NCBI GenBank assembly: GCA_027924585.1
Contig: BSBM01000712.1
Span: 5,234,501 to 5,298,500, forward strand
Source: Larix kaempferi
Taxonomy: Eukaryota; Streptophyta; Pinopsida; Pinales; Pinaceae
Length of the DNA: 64,000 bases
Direction of reading: 5' to 3'
The translations under genes and the position numbers were made by a program. This document shows positions 21,864-30,943 of the stretch, piece after piece (within the stretch, counting starts at the first letter, position 1; every line of letters begins with the position of its first letter). The notes beneath the pieces are model-generated. The model saw only the letters and a program-made list of their open reading frames with translations, searched no databases and had not been told where the DNA came from.

Positions 21864-22922
21864 CCTCGAGTCAACAAAAGGTATGGGTCCCTAGCCATCC
21901 TTGAGAGACAGCGCTTCCAACACCATTTTCAGGATATCTCGTCCAAGATGTCTCTTATGGACAAAGTTATTAAGCTCGTAATTCTCTATGGATCAAAGGT
22001 TTGGGGACTGAGCCTACTTGAGGTCGATCGAGCTTCAACCGAGAGAGTGTAGACACTTCTCCTACGCTGCATCATCAAATGCAAACTGGCAATACCTCAA
22101 AACGTCATTCTCATAGAGTTCGAGGCTCGACCCTTCTGGCTTGAGACTACTTTCCTTCTTGTCTCACTCCTACACCGCTTCCAAAGTTTTGTCGACTCTG
22201 TGAATAATCGAGATCGATATCCATACTTAGCATTTCGATCATCAGAGTCCATCGCTATATCTAGTCCTCTTGGTCGTTCCAGATGTTGGTTTGCAACAGT
22301 TTCAGATATTTTGGGGTCTATTGGTATTTCAGTGGATCTTCCCCCTTTCAAATACTCCCTAAATGCACCTAGCCACCTCTTAACTACTCGGTAGGATATG
22401 AATAGGATCATTCAAGAAGACATTTACAGGCGGTTTGTGCAGGTCACTTGGACTAACCCCCAAGAAGGGTTATGTCTGAAGATGGCCTTCTATTCTGAGC
22501 ACTTTTTGGAGGTGAGGAACGGACTCATCATCCAAACCCCATCTAAATCTCATCATTGGGCACACTCTCTCCATATCCCCTTGAGCCAATTTCGGGTTGG
22601 CTCACATAGACTTTAGGTCGAGATGGATCACCAAACTCTATGGGTCGATAGGATCTACCAATTGTGTCATCTACACAAGGTCAAGTCAGAGGAGCACTTC
22701 ATCTTCCTTTGCCCCACATACTATGAGATCCGTGGAAGGTTCCATTGTTTACTCAAAGGGACCCAGACCCTCACCAATTTCTTCAAGTATCCCAATCAAA
22801 GATGCTTGGCCCTTTACTTACAGGAGGCCCTTAGGCTCCAAGCCCACACTCTCCAAACCCCATACCATACCAGATTCCATCTAGTGGATCACTTCCTTCT
22901 TTTTGGTGCTCTCTTCAAGTAG
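21864..22922 (+). pseudogene. LINE A C-terminal region with RT-associated zinc motif
   Basis: Fragments in several frames continue the ORF2 C-terminus, ending in the 22623-22922 frame. There RIYQLCHLHKVKSEEHFIF is followed by LCPTYYEIRGRFH and a leucine-rich tail. In related LINEs this zinc site reads CQLCH...EEHFI..CP; here the first cysteine is tyrosine. The region is thought to help bind RNA or target DNA in the family. Confidence 0.75.
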
Positions 22923-23485
22923 GGGCACGAAGAGACATATGGATACGAGCATGGCACTGGACTCTCAATCGGTGCAGACCCATGGGAGCATCCCCCAACC
23001 CCAAAGTTCTCAACGCCACAACCAGACTAGATCCACTACCAACAGGCAAACGAGATCCTCTCGGCCTCAGCAACAAGGTACCTCCTTTAGACAACAATAG
23101 AGTCAGCGGTCTTGATCTTCCACCGAACACTCCTTTAGTCATCATTCTATACTGAGTTTCCTTCATTCGGCCTCAGAAGTTAGGAGAGATGGGTCTATTC
23201 CATAACAAACCTACCTCATTCCTTTTGTACTCTCGTTCCTATATCCATTCCTCCTGTACATCCCCTTCATCACACAGCCTTCCATGCTCAGGGTCAAGGG
23301 TTTTTCATGCTATAGCATAGATCTCATGATATGATTTACTTTAGGTATCTCGCTTTTTATAGGAGACTTTTTAGTACCATTGCTTTATAATGATATCATT
23401 TGTATTGTGCAGTCCCATTGACCTACTTTTGTGGCCATTCATTGGACATTAATAAAATTATCTTATCTGATCTTATCTCTCACTC
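22923..23485 (+). other. LINE A 3' end and untranslated region
   Basis: After the last coding block the sequence is Ser/Gln-rich in one frame and then non-coding. It ends in TTAATAAAATTATCTTATC followed by TGATCTTATCTC, an imperfect short-repeat tail such as some LINEs have in place of poly(A). The exact junction is estimated at about 23485. Confidence 0.5.
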
Positions 23486-23499
23486 CTGGTGTTAAATAG

Positions 23500-23990
23500 A
23501 TTTGGGGCTAGGATGGAACCTATACAGACAATTTCCTAGAGGAATGACGAAATTGGGACATGTGCAATCAAAAACTTGCATTTTTGTTGTTGCTGACAAT
23601 TTGCAAAAGAAATCATGGACTTTAAGAAAATTCAAAAAAGCATTGAATAGCATAAGGAAGACTACAAGAATCGAGTTGATGAAGAGAATTAAAAGAATTA
23701 CATCGGTGATATGGTGATGGTTTATTAAAAAAAACATGGTTTTCCAAAGGCCAATATAATAAATTATAGGTGACAAGAATTGGCCCATTTGGATTTTAAG
23801 AAAATTGGGAAAGCATGCTCATATTATGAATCTACCGAAAGAATTACATGTCTCTCCTATCTGCAATATTGTCAATATCTTTGATTATATAGTGGAAGAG
23901 AACATGGATCAAACTGACAAGGTAGCAAAAGGACAACAACCAAGTTGGGTTAAGAATCTGCCTAAAAAAGCCATTCAAGATAATTGAAAT
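23500..23990 (+). pseudogene. Gypsy integrase C-terminal fragment
   Basis: The piece 23805-23987 and the frame just before it read GDKNWPIWILRKLGKHAHI, then NLPKELHVSPICNIVNIFDY, then QPSWVKNLPKK. This corresponds to the GPF/Y-type integrase tail of Ty3/Gypsy elements (consensus KxGPFxILRKIxxNAY...LP...SPxFNVxDLxxY). Stops and a frameshift interrupt it, and no other parts of that Gypsy copy were found next to it. It directly follows the LINE A tail, so LINE A probably inserted beside or into this older element. Confidence 0.65.
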
Positions 23991-25099
23991 AATTTTAAAG
24001 ATGAAGGTCACTACATTGCCATCATATCATAGAGCAAAGGAATGATTCCTAGCCAAATGGAAGAACCTATTAATAGACAATGCTAAATGTAACTATGGCT
24101 TATGTAACGTCCCTACCCAACACTCCTAGCCACATGACAGGTAGCCATGAATAGGGCCTTCATATTTTGGCCCTTAGAGGACTTATCCCCCAACAGCAAT
24201 TAAATAAGCCTCCCTATAAGTATGTAGTGGATTAAACTAGCATGGATTCATCGAAATTCATGGAAACTAGACGCCCATGAACAAAATCAAGCATAATCAT
24301 ACATAGCATGCAAGGTACATAGATTTTCATGACAAAAAATAAACATAATGTTATATATTCATAACCAATGATAACACACTTATCCTTTAACAAAAATTGT
24401 TCCAAGAAGTTGGCTGCATGAGAACAATTTTCCACCCAACCATAAGTATCCAGCGCAGATACCACCCCCAAGCCGGGCTATGATGCCACCAAGGTGAAGG
24501 GACCAAGCTACGGGATTCTATCTCTCAAATCCGAACACATCAGCTCTCATGCTCAACCAATCTGCTCACTATAGAGCATTACAGGCATCTCATCTAGTCA
24601 TTAACAAACAAGGAAGTCTCTTCCACCACCCCAACATCACAAGGATGATCTTCCCTTTCTTTCCTCGACAGTCCCTCGAGGATATTCTTCTCTCCAATGC
24701 TCTTCAATGGGGCAAAAAGAGCCCAATCTACTGCATGCTTTTTCAAAACTGCCTACCAAAACAATACTTGGCTCTCAAGCATCCAAAGAGTAGCAAATGC
24801 ATAGTGGGTGAAGGGTTCTTGACTTGCCTGACCTCTATGCTTACCTAAAACCAACAATATTTCATCCCAAGTCTACAATTTCCTCTTCACATTGTTGGTT
24901 TTGGTTAATTTCCATATTGGTAATGGTTAGCAATGGAGAACACAGCATGAACTATGTAGAGGATGAACATGAAAATGAATGCATTGAATACTAAAGTCAA
25001 TGGCAAAGAGAGAAATGAGGAAATGATGGCTGACATTACTTCTGACAAGAAGAATGTCGGACTCTTACACCTCACCATGATGATTGTACTCAGCCCAAC
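23991..25099. other. No recognisable gene
   Basis: Mixed repeat-like DNA. A string TGTAACGTCCCTACCC at about 24104 resembles the terminus of the chromovirus LTR (TGTAATGTCC), and GCTATGATGCCA near 24479 resembles an inverse PBS. Together they could mark a short, decayed minus-strand LTR of about 370 bp. The evidence is too weak to call an element. Confidence 0.35.
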
Positions 25100-25963
25100 T
25101 AGATTTTCTAGTACATGGCAAACAGATTCTGCATTCTAAAATAATTCCATAGGAAATTAAACAGCGGAAACTTCAAGCTACTCAAAACTGTATTTTGTAA
25201 TTAATGCTTAGAATCTATAAACACATATTGTAGAAGATATATAATGGAAATACAGTAAATTAACTGTCAAAACTTCTTGTTGCTTTTCATTATGTCTGAA
25301 AATGAAAACCTGCTACAGTAAAACAACAAACGGATAACTATTGAACTGAAAACTGAATTAATAAAACCTATACCCCAACCTTGTCCTTTATAGACTAGAA
25401 GGTACAACCTAACATAAAATATTAAACCCTAACCCTAAAGGACCTTCCTTGCATGGATAGATGAACCTAAGTGAAGTGCATTCTACTGGAGATGAACTAC
25501 CATGCAAGCATGCATTCTCCTAGAGATCTATGCCCTAAATCAAACTGGAATCCACATGCATGAGCATTTTGCTTAACTAGGAAATTGCATCCTCTAATTG
25601 TGCATGCAAACACTAACCAAAGAAAAACTAGAAATAGAACTGAACTGCTAAATATTAAAGGCATCTAAACAAGAACTAAACTAAGGATGACATATACATG
25701 CTTTTGGCATGCATGCACCCTCTATATTTCTCTCCATAAATGCTCTTGCACCCTCATTGCTGTTGTACAGAATTTTTGGAAGAGGGTTATATGGAGCTGC
25801 TATAATACTATAGAGAACTTTGTTAGAGAAGGGTTGCCGCACTACTGTACAAAGATGCACACATGTCACACATCCCTTCTCTATATGCACCCAGTTCTCC
25901 TCTACTCACTATTGCCATTAATGCCACTCTGTTGTACACTTTCTAAAGTAATAAAATTCAACA
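25100..25963 (-). repeat. 3' LTR of Copia element C (left edge approximate)
   Basis: Ends in AATAAAATTCAACA, with the inverse polypurine tract following. Its left edge is placed near CTAGATTTTCTAG, which weakly resembles the start of the right LTR (TTAGATTTCTC). It is non-coding. Confidence 0.5.
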
Positions 25964-26599
25964 CTCCCTCTTACAGAGAAAGTGTCCTCTACCAAACACA
26001 AGATACTCCTTCTACATCTGGAATCTCCTCTGTACTACGGGCCTGGTCAAACGGTTGACCATGAACAAACCTGAAGACACATGAATATGGATCAATGCTT
26101 CCTTCTATACTCTGAACTCTCTTCCGAATCTTCAAGGTGAAAACCTTTTGTACAAGGAACACTCCATCAGTAACCTGCCAACCTTCTCCGTCCTTCATGC
26201 CATCTTCACTGATCAACATCTTCTCACACCACATCTTGAACTGTTTCAAATTTCCTAAAATAATGTGCTCTGTATACAAGGCTAAGACAAGTCTATCAGA
26301 TCTATCAAAAATAACAAATTGAAATCTACACTAAACTTAGAAAGGCCCAACATGAGTACAAACTAATTGATACTAGAATTCGAAATTGGCAGTGCATGCA
26401 TCAGCCCATCCAGAGCAACTCCCTCTTCTCAGGAGAATCTTCTAACAACTAGAGCAAGAGTCTCATCGAGGTCAGCTCCCTCTTGCTAAGAGAATCTTTC
26501 TGTAACAACCTTGTTATGTTACTCTTCCATACTGCCATCGGCAATCAAGAAACCGATCACTGATTCCATGATCAGTTTTATAATTGTCTCCTCAAGTCT
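25964..26599 (-). other. 3' internal part of Copia element C, uncharacterised
   Basis: A minus-strand open stretch of 96 codons (26279-25989) lies just inside the 3' LTR. It shows no integrase, RT or RNase H signature I can recognise. It may be the element's 3' untranslated region. Confidence 0.4.
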
Positions 26600-27890
26600 A
26601 GAGGCACACTCCTCCATCATGCCTTCCTGCCATACCTGCTCAACAGGATCTGTGAGTAGCCTGTAAAGGCCACCTTCTCACTCTCCTCTAGCCAAAACGT
26701 GACCAAATCCATGGTTGTTGTCTCTAGTTGTGACCTGCTAACCATCAAACTCAGCAAACATTGTAAATCTATCACGCAAGACACTGAAGGCATTTGGAAA
26801 GATATGGAGCCAATCACTCCAAAAGATACGTAGCATCATCACCTAACTCCACATGCAATCCTCTGTCTTGCTCTTATTACCTGTTGAATATATTTCTGTC
26901 ATAAGTCATATGTTCGGAAGCTCCATTTTCACATACCATCCAACACCTAAAACTGTGCTCATTGAAAGAGACGACACCATGGCAAAGGTAGTATCAAGCC
27001 TGGCAGTCAACTCATTTACACTTGAAGCTTTTGCACTTCCTGCAAACTCTTGCTGCTTGCCCTTTCCCTTCTTCCTTTCAAAACACTAAGAAACATAGTG
27101 ATTGTGCTTGTCACACCTGAAGCACTAGATATGACAAGTCTTTATTCCCCTGACATGAAGAATCTAATTCTTCCTCCTTGCTCTTCTAAACCCTTCCGAG
27201 TCCTCATTTCCTACCCTTATCCTCAGCTTCATTATGAGGGCTAGGTCTGGTATATCTTCCCCGTCCTTGTAACTAGTTGAGACTTGTTGTAATCTCATCT
27301 CCTCTCTAATGAAAGCTTCCCACAACTACCTGAAATTAGGTAAATGCTCCCAACTACAAATAACTTGGACAAAGTTGTGCCACAGTGGACTAAAGCCATT
27401 TAGAGAAATACAAAGTCAAACTAGCTCATTATCCTCAACTGCGTCCCCATCTGCAACAATCTCTCAGCTTTGTTACCTTCATGAGATAGCTTGCTATTGT
27501 ATTTGTTTTGCTCATGCGGGTAGAGATGAGCTTGTTCATCATGAGCATCTTCTCAAATACATTCACACTCTAGTACACGTTTCTTGAGGCATCATACATG
27601 TCTTTGGCAGTCTTTTTCCCAGAGATATGAGGAATCAGGTGATCCTTGATCGAATTTAACAGAATTTGTTTCGCTACCACTGACTTCTTGTTGTGTTCTG
27701 CTAAATCTTTGGGCTTTGTAGGTAGCACAACCACCTTCTCCACAAGGTACCATGACTGTGCCATTTCTAGGAGGTTCTACAATCTCAACTTCCACTGCAC
27801 AAAGTTGGAGGCTCCCTCCAACAAGTGACTCTCTGGCATATTGGGAAAGGCCATTACTGCAACTCCAATGAACAAGCTTCAATCTCCATT
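26600..27890 (-). pseudogene. Copia element C gag, zinc knuckle and protease pieces
   Basis: In transcription order on the minus strand: gag (27764-27570) with KQILLNSIKDHLIPHISGK and DMYDASRNVY; a CCHC knuckle CFRCDKHNHYVS-stop-C (about 27118-27075), in which a TAG replaces one residue; a KKGKGKQ linker; and a protease site read as WMVCENGASEHMTYDRNIF where W-x-DSGASxHMT is usual (about 26960-26890). Near 26820-26620 come GSISFQMPS and, in another frame, EGGLYRLLTDP, the pre-integrase block. The missing Asp-Ser of the protease and the many stops mark it as dead. Confidence 0.8.
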
Positions 27891-28100
27891 AACTTGATCA
27901 ACTAGGGTTTCACACACCACAACCCTTCTCAGGTCCACGTGCCAAACACAGCACGAATCTTCTTCAGCCATTGAAGCTCGGAGATACTACCAAGTGAAAC
28001 CTTCGGACAGCTGTCTACCCTAGACAACTTGCCTCTCCATACATGGAATCTAGACGATATCAAAAACTGGGCTCTAATACCATGTTAGATTTCTCTTATA

Positions 28101-28448
28101 CCTTGATGGTCCATTGATGTCTCAACCATCCCAACCCACCAGGGTGAATTGGACAGAATAGATCACCGTTTCCTATTTAATGGGCTAAAATGGTGCTTTC
28201 AAAGAGACAGAGTGAATGTTGCCCGTTCATTTAATCAAAATTAGTCTTATGGAAGTTTTCTACGGGATATCCGTAATTGACAGCTATTACCACAGTAAGA
28301 TATGCCTCTATGGAATCTAGTTCACACATTAACACTTCCTTTCAGTTTATCTGTCCATTGTTTACATAGTTTTCCCTACATTAGTACGCATAGATGTCTG
28401 CAATATATACTGACCATGACACTCATCAGGACTTCAGCTTAAACTTAC
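28101..28448 (-). other. Start of HAD-gene intron 2
   Basis: Follows the GTAAGT donor of exon 2. It contains no coding signal. The next about 28 kb to the left are transposable elements in both orientations. No third exon was recognised by eye, so the intron either continues past the window start or the gene is truncated. Confidence 0.6.
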
Positions 28449-28772
28449 AGTGCGCATATTATCAAGTATCCAGTCTTCAGTCTCGGGTTCGACTCCGGCG
28501 AAAAGGTGAGGCCATCTGACTTTTGCTGCCTGCAACCCAAAAACATAAAATAATTCATTGCTATTGATCAAAGCCAATTCGAAGATGCAATATGTAATAG
28601 CCTTCGGGTATCCATTGTTAGAATTGTAAGTGGGTATGGGTTATCCATTGCTAGATTTGTAAGGGAGTATGGGTATTGGAGAGACGGGGATTACCTTAAG
28701 GGCAGAGGCGGAGCTCTCCCCACAGCTGTCGCAGAGGACACCATCGAAATCAAGAGCATAGAGGCTGCCCAT
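28449..28772 (-). CDS. HAD-superfamily hydrolase-like gene, exons 1 and 2 (5' part of gene)
   Basis: Exon 1 (28772-28695, 26 codons) begins MGSLYALDFDGVLCDSC and ends SALK at AAG|GTAATC. Intron 1 is 165 bp (28694-28530) and ends TTGGGTTGCAG. Exon 2 (28529-28449, 27 codons) reads AAKVRWPHLFAGVEPETEDW and ends NMRT at ACT|GTAAGTTT. Both exons are in phase 0. DFDGV is HAD motif I; the first Asp (residue 8) would be the nucleophile and the second the general acid. LYALDFDGVLCDSCGES followed by AAKVRWP matches a conserved plant HAD-like protein whose exact substrate is not established. The start is chosen because it is the ATG just before this conserved block, with no stop or frameshift. Cap domain and motifs II-IV are not in these exons and must lie further left, or are lost. 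This is the only host gene recognised in the window. Confidence 0.88.
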
Positions 28773-29191
28773 CTTCAATTTCAGAACCTTGCGCTCGCCC
28801 TTCACAAATAATAATGATCTCTCGATGTAGAATTAACAAACAAGGATATGCTAACCCACGAGTTAGCCTTTTTAACCCGAATGGGCATTTCCATGTGAAT
28901 TTGGTGAAATGGTAATAAACTGGTAATTATTATTTTTAATGGTGCAAAAGTGATGTCGTAAGAAAATTACCCTGCTTATGTAAATTAAGAAAAGTCATTG
29001 AATTGAAGAATTATGTTAATTTCAATGAGGTCATTATCTATATTCTTTTTAAGAAGAAATAAGTTTTTAAAAAAATATTCAAATAATATAAATGGATAAC
29101 AACATTTATATTTATAAATAATTTTGAAAAACGTTTTATTAATGAATACAAAATTATAATGGCTCTTTTCTCTTAAATTTGAGTGTTTTAA
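28773..29191 (-). promoter_or_regulatory. 5' flank of the HAD-like gene
   Basis: The sequence upstream of the ATG holds a moderately GC-rich leader (about 28773-28810) and then AT-rich DNA. About 420 bp separate the ATG from the LTR of the chromovirus at 29192. The distal half is the first copy of a 265-bp repeat (28921-29185). No unambiguous TATA box could be picked. The native promoter must be short, or includes the LTR, if the gene is expressed. Confidence 0.45.
28921..29185 (+). repeat. Direct repeat copy 1 (copy 2 at 37606)
   Basis: About 265 bp beginning TGGTAATTATTATTTTTA and ending TTAAATTTGAGTG. It is similar along its length to 37606-37880, including ATATTCAAATAATATAA and TTTATTAATGAATACAAA. 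The chromovirus inserted six bases beyond its end. Confidence 0.85.
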
Positions 29192-30943
29192 TGTAATGTT
29201 CTTTTTTCAAAAATTTATGAAGATGTTTAATTATCCAATTTTTTCCCAATTTCGAATTTTGACTAGTTTTACTGTTTTGGCCTCCAAATGCTCCCAAATC
29301 TTCTGTAAGGGTGTATGAATGATATTTAGACTTGAATATTAAGTTCAGGGATGATTTATAACCCTCAAAAGACTTCTACAAATTTGATTTGTATTCTGGT
29401 CAATGTATGGTATTTTAACTAGCAATTTATGCATCAAATCCCTCCTAGGTAAACAATGAAAATGGCGTCCCAAATGCTTCCAAACTCCTTCGAATCTCTG
29501 AACAATGGTAGGGGATGTATTAAGGACGTTATTAAGGTCTCATGTGCATCATTAATTGATTGTTATCTCTATTCCAACCCTCTCCCATTTAGCTGCAAAA
29601 ATCACTAATTCGACCCTTGGGGAAATGGCACTATTTCTTCTCCCAATGCAATTAAACTGAGTAAAAATACTTCAAATGCTCAAGCACAGTACATGAAACT
29701 TGTCAAACACATCCATGGCAGTCTATTAATCCTAAATGTATCAGAGAATCATCCATTCATTCGAAATCATCAGCATTATCATGTTATACATCAATGTAGT
29801 GGGGAAATGGACATTGTTTGCTCATTAATCAACATTTTTGCATACAATCAGTGGGTATTTCGACCTGAGACTTTCTGAATATGACGAACAAGGGATATGA
29901 AGCTATTACAATCAGAAATATATTATATGAAGCTCTCCCAATGAGTACAAGTGCTCACCAAAAACGCCCTCCCTCAAGGAGCATGAATATGCCTTCAAAA
30001 CTGGAAATGGTGGAGAGGAAGTGCTGCACTAAACCAAACCATGAACCTTCATGTAGCTACTACCTGCAAATACAAACTCCATTAAAGCACTATGAAAGAC
30101 CTTAGTGGCCTCTCCAAACACCAACTTGGATGGGAATCTTTCACCCTCGAAATTGGCTAAGGCAAGAAACTAGTCACTCACTAGCTCTCTCTTTACAAAT
30201 GCAATTTTTCTCAAATCATCAAAATCCATTCTCATACTTGATTTCTACATTTTATAACCAACATTAGCCTTCTACGGGTCGAAATCCTCTCATTAGTTTC
30301 TAGAGATTTCCACTTAAGAAATATTCCACGTTTGCCACTTGTCTCCTAGTTTCCAACCCTCCATCTTCTCCCAAATTCGAGTAGGAGTCTCTTTGGCTTC
30401 CCCCAACTCCATGAGCGCCTTCCTTGAGCCTATTTTTGGGGTTGACATGTCATAATGGTTCGATGTCAGAAGTCAGATCTGAATTTTGTCATAGATGCTT
30501 CATCATTGTTGTCATAAGACTAGGGAATCTAGCACAAGTGTCCACTAGTCTCCAATTTGACTCTTCATCTTCCATGGAGGTTACTATTCCATCCCATTTC
30601 GACCTAAGATGCTCAATGCCATGTGTATGCGTTACCAACTCACCCAATAATGTTTTCCTTCCCATGGATTCGAAATAGCAAGTGAGATTTGCCATGTGGC
30701 AGTGAGAAACCAAGCTAGTGTGGGTCCCACATCCTCCAAATGTCCTCAAAACCATTTGCCAACTATAATTCCTCTTAGATTCATTTATTCAACTTATTTA
30801 TTAAATACTTGGACTATTCTAATGTATAAACATTATTCCTTTGCTCCCTTGTTACAATTCCCAATGTACCCATTCAACCTAGGGAACTTGGTAGGATTTA
30901 TGGGGATTGTCTGCTATACAATTATTTGAATGGGGACATTACA
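29192..30943 (-). repeat. 3' LTR of the chromovirus
   Basis: 1752 bp. Blocks such as GGTGAAAGATTCCCATCCAA, and the terminal stretch around AAATCATCC...AAATATCATxCATACACC (minus-strand reading), recur in the LTRs of the element at 40663-58780. Confidence 0.93.

Larger units (their letters stand above)
12851..23485 (+). mobile_element. LINE A: non-LTR retrotransposon, split by two insertions
   Basis: Plus-strand pieces occur in the order expected for one LINE: ORF1 C-terminal part (12851-13173), endonuclease (about 14333-14627 and 20047-20482), reverse transcriptase (about 20700-21860), and a C-terminal zinc-binding RT-associated region (about 22600-22920). A 3' end with an imperfect TTATC-type tail follows near 23451-23485. 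The element is interrupted by a TIR-type insertion (13174-14121) and by Copia element B (14628-20041). Removing each insertion and one target copy restores the reading frame. The 5' end is not determined and may lie somewhat left of 12851. The copy is dead: the RT lacks several core motifs. Confidence 0.85.
25100..28100 (-). mobile_element. Copia element C (minus strand), degraded
   Basis: The right side has the inverse PBS GCTCTAATACCA (28071-28082) followed by TGTTAGATTTC, the beginning of a 5' LTR that is cut short. The left side has an LTR end ATTCAACA (to 25963) followed by CTCCCTCTTACAGAG, the same LTR end and polypurine signal as Copia element B. The two therefore belong to related families. 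Between them on the minus strand lie gag, zinc knuckle, protease and pre-integrase pieces in the correct order; integrase core and RT are not seen. Outer limits are approximate and no target duplication was found. Confidence 0.75.

Noticed and set aside
22097-22411. 104-codon minus-strand frame
   Set aside because: Antisense to LINE A ORF2 C-terminal coding fragments; no domain.
24104-24490. Possible short minus-strand LTR (TGTAACGTCC start and an inverse PBS-like GCTATGATGCCA)
   Set aside because: The PBS has mismatches, no matching second LTR or target duplication is visible, and there is no coding remnant beside it.
28478-28502. tRNA-like B-box string GGGTTCGACTCC, suggesting a tRNA or SINE
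   Set aside because: On the minus strand it is the coding sequence of HAD exon 2 (AGVEPETEDW) between consensus splice sites. No A-box or cloverleaf is present.
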